The notes under the pieces: model-generated | The model's database searches: none | Seen by the model: the letters and a program-made list of their open reading frames with translations, nothing else | What the model was told of the DNA's origin: nothing | Made by a program: the position numbers and the translations under genes | In this document: positions 34,703 through 44,527 of the stretch, one piece after another | How the letters are laid out: each line of letters begins with the position of its first letter | How positions within the stretch are numbered: position 1 is the first letter of the stretch | Assembly (NCBI GenBank): GCA_964566545.1 | Contig: CAZMIX010000001.1 | Location: 127,522-191,521 of the forward strand | Reading direction: 5' to 3' | DNA: 64,000 nucleotides | Origin: JAEYFP01 sp964566545 | Lineage (GTDB): Bacteria > Bacillota > Clostridia > Lachnospirales > Lachnospiraceae

Positions 34703-36682
34703 TTACAGATCCCGCAGTTGTTTTTTTAATTGAATCATCTTATCACGCAGCTCCGCAGCCGTTTCGAAATCCAGCTCTGCGGCAGCCTGCTTCATTTTCT
34801 TAGATACCTGCTCGATCAGCTTCTCAAGCTCCTTCTTATCCATCGATTCCGGATCTTTCTCAAAGCGCAGCTCTTCCTTAGCGATTTCTCTGGAAATACT
34901 GATCAGATCGCGCACCGCCTTTTTGATCGTCTGCGGCGTGATGCCGTGCGCTTCATTGTATTCCTGCTGCAGCTTCCGGCGCCGGTTCGTCTCATCGAGC
35001 GCATGACGCATCGAATCGGTCATCGTATTGGCATACATGATGACATGTCCCTTCGCATTTCGCGCCGCCCTTCCGATCGTCTGGATCAGCGACGTTTCCG
35101 AGCGCAGAAAACCTTCCTTGTCCGCATCCAAAACGGCTACCAGCGTGATTTCCGGAATATCCAAGCCCTCCCGCAGCAAATTGATGCCGACTAAAACATC
35201 AAACACATCCAGACGCATGTCTCGGATAATTTCCGCCCTCTCCAGCGTATCCACATCGGAATGGAGATACTTGACGCGGATGCCCACCTCGCGCATATAT
35301 TCCGTCAGATCCTCCGCCATGCGCTTTGTCAGTGTCGTAACCATGATTTTATTTTTATCAGCTGTTTCCTTATTAATTTCACTGATCAAATCGTCAATCT
35401 GTCCCTGCGTCGGCCGGACAGACACCTCGGGGTCAAGAAGCCCCGTCGGCCGGATGATCTGTTCCGCGCGCAGCAGTTCGTGCGTTCTCTCGTATTCCGA
35501 GGGTGTCGCGGATACAAACATCATCTGGTCTATTTTACCCTCAAACTCAGTAAAGTTCAAGGGGCGATTATCTTTCGCGGAAGGAAGGCGGAAGCCAAAA
35601 TCCACAAGCGTCGTCTTTCTCGCCTGATCTCCCGCATACATCCCCCTGATCTGCGGGATTGTCATATGTGACTCATCCACAATAATCAGAAAATCATCCG
35701 GAAAATAGTTCATAAGCGTATAAGGGGTGCCGCCCGGCTCTCCACCGTACATATGGCGGGAGTAGTTTTCGATTCCGGAGCAAAAACCCGTCTCGCGCAG
35801 CATTTCGATGTCGAAATTCGTCCGCTCTGAAATTCGCTGCGCCTCTAAAAGCTTTCCTTCACTCTTAAAAAATTTCACGCGCTCCTCAAGCTCCGCTTCT
35901 ATCGTCTGCGCCGCCTGCTCAATTTTTTCGCGTGGAATAACATAGTGAGACGCCGGGAATATTGCAAAATGGCTCATCTGTGCCTTTGCCTCTCCTGTTA
36001 GGGCATCTATTTCGGTAATACGGTCGATCTCATCTCCAAAAAACTCGATCCGCACCGCCTTGTCGTTTTCCCATGCAGGAAACACCTCGATGACGTCTCC
36101 CCTCACACGGAACTTGCCGCGGCCAAAATCCATCTGGTTACGCTCGTAATTGATGCTGATCAGTTCGCGGATGACATCATCCCGATCCTTTATCATGCCC
36201 GGCCGCAGGGAAACGATCATGTCAATATAATCGGCCGGACTGCCGATGCCGTAAATACATGATACGCTGGCAACGACAATCACATCCCGCCGCTCGGACA
36301 GAGAAGCCGTTGCTGACAGGCGCAGCTTATCGATCTCATCGTTGATCGCCGAATCCTTTTCTATATAAGTATCGGTCGAGGGGACATACGCCTCCGGCTG
36401 ATAGTAGTCGTAATAGGACACAAAATATTCCACGGCGTTCTCCGGAAAAAATTCCTTGAATTCGCTGTAGAGCTGCCCTGCAAGTGTCTTGTTATGGGCG
36501 ATGATCAGCGTCGGCTTATTCAGTGCCTGAATAACATTTGCCATCGTAAAGGTCTTACCGGAACCGGTCACGCCAAGAAGTGTCTGAAACTGGTTCCCCT
36601 CCAAAAAGCCCTCAACGAGCTGTCCGATCGCCACCGGCTGGTCGCCGGTGGGCTGATATTCCGAGTGTAATTTAAACTCCAT
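34703..36682 (-). CDS. uvrB: UvrB, excinuclease ABC subunit B
   Basis: Helicase-like damage-verification subunit of nucleotide excision repair. The 659-residue protein has Walker A 'LLGVTGSGKTFTMANVI' near 35, the beta-hairpin region 'YYDYYQPEAYVP' near 90, helicase motifs V/VI 'INLLREGLDIPE' and 'QTIGRAARN', and a C-terminal UVR domain that binds UvrC. The ATG at 36682 has GGAGG 11 bases upstream. Between uvrB and uvrA, usually adjacent, lie three polysaccharide genes on the same strand. Confidence 0.98.
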   Translation of the reverse strand: MEFKLHSEYQPTGDQPVAIGQLVEGFLEGNQFQTLLGVTGSGKTFTMANVIQALNKPTLIIAHNKTLAGQLYSEFKEFFPENAVEYFVSYYDYYQPEAYVPSTDTYIEKDSAINDEIDKLRLSATASLSERRDVIVVASVSCIYGIGSPADYIDMIVSLRPGMIKDRDDVIRELISINYERNQMDFGRGKFRVRGDVIEVFPAWENDKAVRIEFFGDEIDRITEIDALTGEAKAQMSHFAIFPASHYVIPREKIEQAAQTIEAELEERVKFFKSEGKLLEAQRISERTNFDIEMLRETGFCSGIENYSRHMYGGEPGGTPYTLMNYFPDDFLIIVDESHMTIPQIRGMYAGDQARKTTLVDFGFRLPSAKDNRPLNFTEFEGKIDQMMFVSATPSEYERTHELLRAEQIIRPTGLLDPEVSVRPTQGQIDDLISEINKETADKNKIMVTTLTKRMAEDLTEYMREVGIRVKYLHSDVDTLERAEIIRDMRLDVFDVLVGINLLREGLDIPEITLVAVLDADKEGFLRSETSLIQTIGRAARNAKGHVIMYANTMTDSMRHALDETNRRRKLQQEYNEAHGITPQTIKKAVRDLISISREIAKEELRFEKDPESMDKKELEKLIEQVSKKMKQAAAELDFETAAELRDKMIQLKKQLRDL

Positions 36683-36723
36683 AACGTATTTTACCTCCAT
36701 GATAACCCAACAAAATTTAAAAT

Positions 36724-38008
36724 TTATTTCTTTATCAAATAATATTTTCTACTTTTGTTTTCACCAACTGCAATTAATATACCCTTTTCCACCATTTTCT
36801 TTGAAATTTTCCTTACGGCCGGAGCAGACAATCCTAACGTTTTTCTCGCTTTTGCATTAGTAATCATCCGATACTCTTGTAAAAAGGAAATTATCTTTTC
36901 TTCACGTGTTATGAGTATTTTATCAATATTTATCGCTACTTTATCGCTATTTCTATCCAAATCAAAGGAATATCTGTCATTTAATGGAACAACAATACGA
37001 AATATATCCTCTTCGGTCATTATCGGATCTTATCCCGAATAATATCTGCTGTACTTAAATAGATTACGCACCCCCGAACCAAGCTGATCTGAGATTCCGA
37101 TGTTCCGGAAAAACGCAGCAATAATCGGGTTTTTAGGATTTGGTTCAAAGTTCATTGGTGTCATCGCACCATATTTTACTGTGCGATTCGCATTTTCCAC
37201 ATACATTTTATCTTTTTCAATAACGAATTTTGCAATATAGGAACTGGTCATTTCACGATGTATAAGCGTATTGACAAGCATCTCTCTGGCGATAATATTT
37301 CTGAGATTCTTTCGTTCAGTGCCCTCCAGGTAAAACTTATCCCACAAATGTTTTTCTGCAAATCCCATTAACAGATCAAAACTTTCAATCAAATTAGTCT
37401 GTACAATCAGTCTATCATCATAGCGGTCAACATTTACTTTACGTAATATCGCATCCGTACGGTAAGCTGGGCAGGCATCTAAAATCACATCATTCCTGCC
37501 ATCTTTCGCACCCGCGGTATTAAATCCATCCGAAGATGTTCCATCGTTATATAAGGATAAACTTTTTTCTCTGTAAAAATGTTCTGTTTCCGAATATACA
37601 TGGACGCAATCTGGCTGGTAGCTGTCACTTTAACATCGGCATCATCTGTCCTGTCATAGATCACTTTCTTAAAGCTGTGCACTTCAGCGCTTGGCGGAAC
37701 ATGAATATGAATTATCGTCTTATCCTTATATTCGATAATCTCTGGGGTCAGGTAAACCGTAGGCAAAAACATTGCAGGATTACCCACTTACTAATAAAAT
37801 TCTTTACTATATTAGAAGCATCCTTTGAAGACACACCTCTAACATTCCCATCGTCCTCCACACCGAGAAAAATATCACCACCAAAGCGATTCAGGAAAAA
37901 GCACACCGTTTCATAAGTATCATTTCCAATGCCATTTCCAGCGCGCTTAAACTCCACAGAAACAGTTTCACCCACTGAAAGAATCGCCGAAATTTCTTTA
38001 CTTTCCAC
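36724..38008 (-). pseudogene. Decayed AlbA_2-domain ATP-binding/regulator-like gene
   Basis: Four consecutive fragments read as one ancestral protein: 37748-38008 (AlbA_2 domain, 'VSVEFKRAGNGIGNDTYET', 'GGDIFLGVEDDG'), 37485-37787, 37030-37488 (ATP-binding-like 'REMLVNTLIHREMTS', 'IGISDQLGSGVR') and 36724-37020 (winged helix). The lesions are a one-base frameshift near 37775, a frame change with apparent loss of an internal segment near 37490, and an in-frame TAA at 37030-37032 where the family has Lys in 'SGKDP'. Intact relatives are accessory transcription-regulator-like proteins. It is more AT-rich than its neighbours, so it was probably acquired and then lost. Confidence 0.82.
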
Positions 38009-38104
38009 TAAATCGCCTCCTCAATATAAAATATTGCAACGCTACTAAAATCATATAAGTGCAAAATGTACAGTATAATCGAGCAAATATAGTATATCAA
38101 ATAT

Positions 38105-38149
38105 AATAAAAAAAGTACAGAGCAAATCGAATGTTTGTTCTGTACTTTT
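38105..38149 (-). terminator. Rho-independent terminator downstream of ctp
   Basis: Stem AAAAGTACAGA / TCTGTACTTTT with further inner pairing CAAA/TTTG; on the minus strand it is followed by TTTTTTTATTA. It ends the division operon about 30 bases after the ctp stop. Confidence 0.88.
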
Positions 38150-38179
38150 AAATTTCTTTATAAAATCCGGCCGTTGAAT

Positions 38180-39463
38180 TTATTTCAGCAGTTCCATTGC
38201 GCGGTCGAGCTGATTATCGGTCTGGTCTTCTTCGTAGGCATCGTAATCAAATTCCAGCGTTTCATCAGGTTCGATGCCGATACCATGTATATTCTGGCCG
38301 CTCGGCGTGTAGTATTTCGATACGGTCAGCTTTACGCCGGTTCCGTCGCCGAGCGGTACAATCTGCTGCACAATGCCTTTCCCGTAAGTGACCGTCCCAA
38401 GCAGCGTTCCTGATTTGTAGTCCTTGACCGCACCCGCCAATATTTCGGAGGCGCTGGCACTGTTTCCGTTTATGAGCACTACCAGCGGCTTATCGAAATA
38501 GTGCTCTGCATCGGTAGTAAACTCTTCCCGATTTCCATATTTGTCCTCGGTGTAGACAACAAGTCCTTCCGGCAGCAGAAGATCCGCAATATCAACGACA
38601 ACATCCAGATTTCCACCCGGATTATCACGTAAATCTAAAAGCAACGATTTCATACCATGCTCCTGCAGGTCGTCAAAGGCAGCCCGGAATTGATCACGTG
38701 TAATATCGTCAAACTCCATGATGGCGATATAGCCAATCCGATTTTCCAGCATTTCATGCTCGACAGTCACAGCCTCAACACGCCGACGCGTGATCTCGAA
38801 CTGTACAAACTCTTCCTCACCCGCACGCTGTACTGCAAGCAACACCTTCGTGCCTTCCACGCCCTTGATTTTGGATACGACGACATTGATGTCCTCCTGG
38901 GTGATATCCTGGCCGTCCACTTCCTTCAGAATATCATCCGGAAGGATTCCTGCTTCCTCCGCAGGTGTCCCCGGAATCGGCTTGATTACTTTTATTTCCA
39001 ACGTCTCGGCATCCTGCTGCAAATAAGCGCCAATCCCGTAATAAACGCCCTCTGAGCTTTCCATCATCTCATTATATTCTTCTTCCGTATAGTAAACGGA
39101 ATACGGATCGCCAAGACTTTCTAACAAGCCTTTGTATAGTCCGTCACGAAGATCGCCCTCGTTCGCCTCGTCCAGATAATAGTAGCCGATTGCAGACTGC
39201 AACACATCGAGCTTTTCCTTTACATCCTCCGTAACAAGGCTTGGCTGGTCGCCTGCGACGCCCTTCAGGAAAGAGGATACAAATGTTCCGTTTATTATTT
39301 TCCCGATCAGCGCCACAGAAAGACCGATCAGCGTAATCACTAGCACGATCCCCAAGGAAATAAAAATGCCTTCTTTTCTGCCCTTGCTGCGCTCTTTTTT
39401 GCGAAGCTTTTTGAGCTCCGCCTCATCTCTTATTTCTTCAAGCTTTTCTCCATTTTCGTCCAT
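38180..39463 (-). CDS. ctpA: S41-family C-terminal processing peptidase
   Basis: A 427-residue membrane-anchored serine protease. One helix at about 32-57 follows a basic N-terminus; a PDZ domain lies at about 130-215 ('PGTPAEEAGILPDDI'); the catalytic core has the Ser in 'NGNSASASEILAGAV' near 333 and the Lys in 'TYGKGIVQQIV' near 360. It should cut exported proteins from their C-termini. It follows the M23 peptidase by 65 bases in the ftsE-ftsX-M23-ctp order, where a likely role is turnover of cell-wall hydrolases or their regulators. Confidence 0.93.
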   Translation of the reverse strand: MDENGEKLEEIRDEAELKKLRKKERSKGRKEGIFISLGIVLVITLIGLSVALIGKIINGTFVSSFLKGVAGDQPSLVTEDVKEKLDVLQSAIGYYYLDEANEGDLRDGLYKGLLESLGDPYSVYYTEEEYNEMMESSEGVYYGIGAYLQQDAETLEIKVIKPIPGTPAEEAGILPDDILKEVDGQDITQEDINVVVSKIKGVEGTKVLLAVQRAGEEEFVQFEITRRRVEAVTVEHEMLENRIGYIAIMEFDDITRDQFRAAFDDLQEHGMKSLLLDLRDNPGGNLDVVVDIADLLLPEGLVVYTEDKYGNREEFTTDAEHYFDKPLVVLINGNSASASEILAGAVKDYKSGTLLGTVTYGKGIVQQIVPLGDGTGVKLTVSKYYTPSGQNIHGIGIEPDETLEFDYDAYEEDQTDNQLDRAMELLK

Positions 39464-39528
39464 TTTAATTCCTCGGTTCCTATCATATTTTCATTAAAAC
39501 TATTTGAATCCTTCATGTTTCGCATTTA

Positions 39529-40746
39529 CTACTGCAAATAATTCCATGGACTTACATAGCTCCCGTTCAGTCGTACGCTGAAATGCAGATGATTGCCCGT
39601 ACTTCTTCCTGTCGAACCAACAGTTGCGATCTGTTCGCCACGTGCGACCATCTGCCCCTGTGAAACGCCAAGCGATGAAGCATGCATATAAATCGTATAC
39701 AATCCGTCTCCGTGATCGACCATAATATAATTGCCCATCGTCGATGAGTAAGAAGCAGCAACAACCTCGCCGTCATAGGCCGCAAGAATCGGAGAACCGC
39801 CCGCAGCTGCCATATCGACGCCATTGTGGAACTGCTGCACGCCCAGTATCGGATGGATCCGATTTCCGTAATCATCCGAAATCCGTGTATACTTCGGAGC
39901 CGGCCACGCGAATTGGCCGCCGTCATAAGTGATCGCCGCTTTATTTTGTTCAAGCAGACGCTTTTTCTCCGCAAGAATCGCCGCCTCTAAATCCTTGATT
40001 AACTGATCCTGTGCCGCAATCTCCGCCTTATACTGCGCAATTGCCGCTTCTTTATTCTGAATGTCGGACTCATACACCGTAATTTCTTCTTCCTTCGAAG
40101 AAATCAGCGTTTCAACGGCAGACTGCTCCGTCGCAAGCGCGGCGTTTGCCTCCTCAAGCTCCTGATGCTCCTGCTCAAGCGTATTCTTCGCTTCGGCAAT
40201 TTGCTCTTTTGTCTCCATATATTGTTCGAGCATTTTACGATCATATTCTGAAATTTTATTAATAAATTCCGCTTTATTCAAAAAATCCGTAAACGATTCG
40301 GAGGAAAACAGCATTTCCATATAAGAGCCGCTGCCCTTTTCATACATAAAGCGAATCCGCTGCTTCATCGCGCTATACTGCGCCTCTTCAATTTCCTGAG
40401 CCTTCTCAAGCGCCGCCTGCGTTACCTGAATATCTGCTTCCTTTTCGGAAATCATCGTATTCAGATCCTCAATTTTCGCATTTAAATTGTTTAAATTTGT
40501 ATCAAGCTGTGTAATATAATCCTGCAGATTGCTTTTTGCACCCTCAAGGCTTTTTAAAAGTGCCTGAATATCAGTCAGACCGGATTTAAGCGTGTTTCGA
40601 TTCTGCTCCGCCTGCTTTTTTGTTTCCTCGCTCTCCTTAATATATTCATTTGTCAAGGATGCATACACAACTAGCGGCATTTCTGCCGCTATAAAAAAGA
40701 CTGCTATGATCATGCAGGCGAAACCTGCCCATTTGTGCTTCCTCAT
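39529..40746 (-). CDS. Coiled-coil M23-family peptidoglycan endopeptidase (EnvC-like)
   Basis: A 405-residue exported protein. A signal/anchor helix (about 8-28) is followed by a long coiled coil (about 35-260) rich in Glu, Gln, Lys and Ala, then a LytM domain with 'FHNGVDMA' and 'NHLHFSVRLNG', so the zinc ligands H-x3-D and H-x-H are intact. E. coli EnvC has a similar layout but an inactive domain; this one looks active. It lies directly after ftsX, and FtsEX is known to gate coiled-coil hydrolases of this kind, so it is the likely target. Confidence 0.92.
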   Translation of the reverse strand: MRKHKWAGFACMIIAVFFIAAEMPLVVYASLTNEYIKESEETKKQAEQNRNTLKSGLTDIQALLKSLEGAKSNLQDYITQLDTNLNNLNAKIEDLNTMISEKEADIQVTQAALEKAQEIEEAQYSAMKQRIRFMYEKGSGSYMEMLFSSESFTDFLNKAEFINKISEYDRKMLEQYMETKEQIAEAKNTLEQEHQELEEANAALATEQSAVETLISSKEEEITVYESDIQNKEAAIAQYKAEIAAQDQLIKDLEAAILAEKKRLLEQNKAAITYDGGQFAWPAPKYTRISDDYGNRIHPILGVQQFHNGVDMAAAGGSPILAAYDGEVVAASYSSTMGNYIMVDHGDGLYTIYMHASSLGVSQGQMVARGEQIATVGSTGRSTGNHLHFSVRLNGSYVSPWNYLQ

Positions 40747-40850
40747 TGTTTATCAAACCCCTTATTCCGATTAAATCCTCCTGCCCGCGACATCCGCTCC
40801 CCAGCAGATCCCGCTCCGCACTTTATCACATCCGATAAGCAGAAAATAGA

Positions 40851-41750
40851 TTATACCTTCAAATGCTTGCGTACCGTTGAAAAGCTTCCAAAAAATCCAA
40901 TTCCCACCCCAAGAATCAGAGAAATCGGAACGAGTCTGGAAAACATTTCATTGACTGACATAAACTTTAATATATCCGATAATACGCTAAACTTCTCTGC
41001 TGCATAGACCATCACATTTGTATAAATATAATAAATTGCGGCTAATGGCATTGCGGAACCGATAAGCCCGATCAGTATCCCTTCTATGACAAACGGCGAA
41101 CGCACGACAAAGTCAGTCGCCCCAATCAGCTTCATGATGGAAATCTCTTCTTTTCTGACTGAAATACCCATCGCCACGGTGTTGCTGATCAAAAACAGCG
41201 AGACTGCCAGCAAAATAGTAATAATTCCTATCGACACATATCCGATCAGCGAATTGATATTGGAAAGAATATTTGCAACGGTGTCCGACCGGTTAACATC
41301 CCGGATACCGTCCATCGACTCCAAATAAGAAACAAGCGCGGGCTGCTTTGCCACATCATTCATATAGATCTCATAGCTGTCGGAGCCCTCCAGCGGATTG
41401 TCATCCTCATATCCTTCCGCGTATTCGCCCAGATAATCCACCTTAAATGTCTCCCATGCCTCGACCGATGATACAAAGTTGACCGACGACACCTCCGGAC
41501 GCTGTCGGATCTCTTCTCCAATCTGCTGGATACGTGCATCATCCAGGCCTTCGTCAAAAAATACCGTTACCGCCACACCGGACTGCGCCGCCTTCACGCT
41601 GTTTTGCACATTGACAACCACGGCATAAAACAATCCAAACAGAAAAATACATGCAGAAATCGTCGCAACAGAAGCCAGAGAAAAAACTTTATTGCGGAAA
41701 ATGTTTTTAAAGCCCTGCTTAAATGTATAAATTAATGTACTAATCCTCAT
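40851..41750 (-). CDS. ftsX: Cell-division membrane protein FtsX
   Basis: A 299-residue permease-like subunit of FtsEX. Helix 1 is at about 20-45, a large extracytoplasmic loop follows (about 46-165; 'ARIQQIGEEIRQRPEVSSV'), then three more helices. The start overlaps ftsE by 11 bases. The loop should touch the coiled-coil M23 peptidase encoded next, opening it when FtsE hydrolyses ATP. Confidence 0.95.
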   Translation of the reverse strand: MRISTLIYTFKQGFKNIFRNKVFSLASVATISACIFLFGLFYAVVVNVQNSVKAAQSGVAVTVFFDEGLDDARIQQIGEEIRQRPEVSSVNFVSSVEAWETFKVDYLGEYAEGYEDDNPLEGSDSYEIYMNDVAKQPALVSYLESMDGIRDVNRSDTVANILSNINSLIGYVSIGIITILLAVSLFLISNTVAMGISVRKEEISIMKLIGATDFVVRSPFVIEGILIGLIGSAMPLAAIYYIYTNVMVYAAEKFSVLSDILKFMSVNEMFSRLVPISLILGVGIGFFGSFSTVRKHLKV

Positions 41751-42426
41751 CTATATATTCACCCTTTTCCTCATCGCTAATAATAATGCCCTTTTTCACC
41801 GTAATGACACGCTTGCGCATGGCATTTACGATTTCCCGGTTATGCGTTACCACCAGCACTGTCGTTCCTCTTTTATTGATTTCCTCCAACAGCTTCATGA
41901 TTTCCCACGAATTTCTCGGATCCAGATTACCGGTTGGCTCATCAGCCAGCAGAATCGGGGGATTGTTTACAAGCGCCCTCGCAAGTGCGACCCGTTGCTG
42001 CTCGCCGCCGGACAATTGCTTTGGCTTTGCCTTATATTTTTCCGCGAGTCCCACGAGGGAAAGCATGGCCGGCACATTTTTTCTGATCTGTCTGGTAGGC
42101 ACCTCGATAACACGTTGGGCAAAAGCCACGTTTTCGTATACGTTCCTATCCTTTAACAGTCGAAAATCCTGAAATACGACGCCGATATTACGACGAAATT
42201 TGGCTATTTTGCGGCGCCTAAGCCTTGCCAGATCATAATTGTTTACGATAATTCTGCCGCTCGTCGGCGTCAATTCCCTTAAAAGTAGCTTAATCAGTGT
42301 GGATTTTCCGGAACCGCTGTCACCGACAATAAAAACAAATTCTCCCTTTTCAATGTGCAGGCTCACATCACTGAGAGCCGGCACACCATTCGAATAAGAT
42401 TTGCTTACAGCTTCCATTGTAACCAT
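41740..42426 (-). CDS. ftsE: Cell-division ATP-binding protein FtsE
   Basis: A 228-residue ABC ATPase with Walker A 'GDSGSGKST' near 35, signature 'LSGGEQQRVALARALVNNP' near 138, Walker B 'LLADEPTGNLD' near 160 and H-loop 'VVTHNRE'. It begins 62 bases after the PucR-like gene and overlaps ftsX. It is the energy module of the FtsEX system that controls cell-wall cleavage. Confidence 0.97.
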   Translation of the reverse strand: MVTMEAVSKSYSNGVPALSDVSLHIEKGEFVFIVGDSGSGKSTLIKLLLRELTPTSGRIIVNNYDLARLRRRKIAKFRRNIGVVFQDFRLLKDRNVYENVAFAQRVIEVPTRQIRKNVPAMLSLVGLAEKYKAKPKQLSGGEQQRVALARALVNNPPILLADEPTGNLDPRNSWEIMKLLEEINKRGTTVLVVTHNREIVNAMRKRVITVKKGIIISDEEKGEYIDED

Positions 42427-42488
42427 ATTCTTCTCTCCTCATTTCCCTTATCAGTCGACCGAATAAAAATCTGTCCCCTCCCGACAAA

Positions 42489-43577
42489 TCAATATTCAAA
42501 ATCTTCCATGTACTTCATGTATTTCACAACCATCAGTGCAATTTTAAACGTAATCGCATCCTCAAACACCCGCAGATCCAGCCCGGTGCTCTTCTGCAGC
42601 TTGTCAAGCCTGTAAACGAGCGTATTCCGGTGTATGTAAAGCTGCCGGCTTGTCTCGGAAACGTTCAGACTGTTTTCAAAGAACTTATTGATCGTAATTA
42701 ACGTCTCTTCATCAAAATCGTCCGGCGATTTTCCATCAAAAATTTCTTTAATAAACATTTTGCAAAGGGGAATCGGAAGCTGATAAATCAGCCGCCCGAT
42801 ACCAAGCTCACTGTATGCAATTACATCCCTGTCATCAAAGAAAATCCTGCCAACATCCAACGCCATCTTCGCTTCCTTATAGGAACGGCTGACCTCGCGA
42901 ATCTCATTGACAATCGTACCAAAAGATACATGAATACTGCTTTCCTCTTTAGCATTGAACAGAGCAAGTATCTGCCTTGCGGCTTTCTCCGTCTCATCAT
43001 AGCCCTCTGCGGTAGAAAGCTCCCGTACAACAATAATATTTTTCTCGTCCACGGCGGTAATAAAATCTTTTGACCGCGAGTTAAACAGATTGCGGACACT
43101 TTCAAGCGTATTGACTTCTTTGTCGTTCACCGTCTCCACGATGATAACGATCCTGCGCGCGTCCGTATCAATATGTAGCTTTTGAGAACGGCTGTAAATG
43201 TCCACAAGCAGGAGGTTATCCAATAAAAGGTTCTTAACAAAATTATCCTTGTCAAAGCGTTCCTTGTATGCGATCAGAAGATTCTGTATCTGGAAAGCGG
43301 CAATTTTGCCGACCATATAAGAATCCTCCATATTCCCCTGCGCAACGAGAATATACTCCAGCTGCAGTTCATCATAAACTTTAAAAAACTGATACCCCTG
43401 AAATTCTTGACTGTCAGCCGGTGAATTCGTGAAGTTGACCGCTGCATCCTCATAGTTGATCGCTTCCTTGAAAGTAGAGGCGAGAACCTTCCCATCAGGA
43501 TCTATGATAGAAAGTTCTATCCTTGTAATACCTTTCAAACCCTCAATCGTGCTTTGCAAAATCTGGTTTGATATCAT
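42489..43577 (-). CDS. PucR/CdaR-type sugar-diacid-like transcriptional regulator
   Basis: A 362-residue regulator: an N-terminal sensor region (about 1-130; 'SIIDPDGKVLASTFKEA'), a central GGDEF-like module, and a C-terminal PucR helix-turn-helix (about 300-355; 'FFENSLNVSETSRQLYIHRN'). The ATG at 43577 is placed eight bases after GGAG; a GTG nine bases earlier overlaps that site. Relatives sense sugar diacids or purines, but no such catabolic genes are near, so the ligand is unknown. It stands between yitT-like and ftsE genes on the same strand. Confidence 0.85.
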   Translation of the reverse strand: MISNQILQSTIEGLKGITRIELSIIDPDGKVLASTFKEAINYEDAAVNFTNSPADSQEFQGYQFFKVYDELQLEYILVAQGNMEDSYMVGKIAAFQIQNLLIAYKERFDKDNFVKNLLLDNLLLVDIYSRSQKLHIDTDARRIVIIVETVNDKEVNTLESVRNLFNSRSKDFITAVDEKNIIVVRELSTAEGYDETEKAARQILALFNAKEESSIHVSFGTIVNEIREVSRSYKEAKMALDVGRIFFDDRDVIAYSELGIGRLIYQLPIPLCKMFIKEIFDGKSPDDFDEETLITINKFFENSLNVSETSRQLYIHRNTLVYRLDKLQKSTGLDLRVFEDAITFKIALMVVKYMKYMEDFEY

Positions 43578-43654
43578 GTTCCCCACTCCTTTACGCTTAG
43601 TAACCCATACTTATTTTAATTCTAATACAAATTTACAAAAAAATAAAGAGATAA

Positions 43655-44524
43655 TTAGTGATTTTCACTAAAACCTTCTCCAAGCACCTCTCTTGCCTCG
43701 GAAACAATTACAAATGCATCCTCATCGACGGAGCGGATGATATCTTTTAAACTGATCAGCTCTTTCTTGGAAACAACGCAATACAGCATTCGCTTTTCTT
43801 TTTGAGAATACAGCCCGCGGGCTTCTATCGCCGTCACGCCACGCTCCAACTCGCGCATAATAGCCTCCGCAATTTTTTCATGTTCATTTGAAATAATATA
43901 AACAACCTTCGAAAACTTCCAGCCTTCAATGACAAAATCCGATATCCTTGTTGTGATGAAAACAGCCAGTATCGCATAAAGCGCCTTATGCATGCCAAAA
44001 ATAGAAGCTCCCGCGATGATGATCACCGCATCAATCACCTGAATGATCTGTACAATAGAATAATGCCGCCACTTACCGTGCAGCAGTGTGGCCAGCAGAT
44101 CTACGCCTCCGGTAGTCGCATCTGAAAACAATACAAGACCAAGACCCGCGCCGTTCAAAAGACCGCCGTAGACAGACGATAACAGCAGATCCTGCTGCAC
44201 AAGATCCATCTGCGGGATCATAGCCAGCCATGCGGACAGCAGCACCGACCCAAAAATTGTTTTTTTTAAAAAACGCAGACCCCGTCTTCTTGCCGCCACG
44301 ACAAATAACGGAAGGTTTAAAACGAGGTTGCTAAACCACAAAGGAATGCCGTATCCTAAATAGGATTCTGACATTCCCTTTATCATGATAGAAATACCCG
44401 TGAAGCCACCTGTAACAAGACCCGATGAATCGTAGAAATTTTTAATTCCAAACGCCATCAGCATCGTACCGGCAACCATAAACAGGTATCCCCGCTGCTT
44501 TTCCTTTCCTTTCAAAAATTGCAT
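43655..44524 (-). CDS. YitT-family membrane protein
   Basis: A 289-residue protein with five to six membrane helices in residues 10-185 ('GYLFMVAGTMLMAFGI', 'SSGLVTGGFTGISIMI', 'DATTGGVDLLA') and a C-terminal DUF2179 domain (about 195-285; 'SNEHEKIAEAIMRELERGVTAIEARG'). The function of YitT proteins is not established; a transport role is often suggested. It starts three bases after the TagA-like gene ends. Confidence 0.9.
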   Translation of the reverse strand: MQFLKGKEKQRGYLFMVAGTMLMAFGIKNFYDSSGLVTGGFTGISIMIKGMSESYLGYGIPLWFSNLVLNLPLFVVAARRRGLRFLKKTIFGSVLLSAWLAMIPQMDLVQQDLLLSSVYGGLLNGAGLGLVLFSDATTGGVDLLATLLHGKWRHYSIVQIIQVIDAVIIIAGASIFGMHKALYAILAVFITTRISDFVIEGWKFSKVVYIISNEHEKIAEAIMRELERGVTAIEARGLYSQKEKRMLYCVVSKKELISLKDIIRSVDEDAFVIVSEAREVLGEGFSENH

Positions 44525-44527
44525 GGA

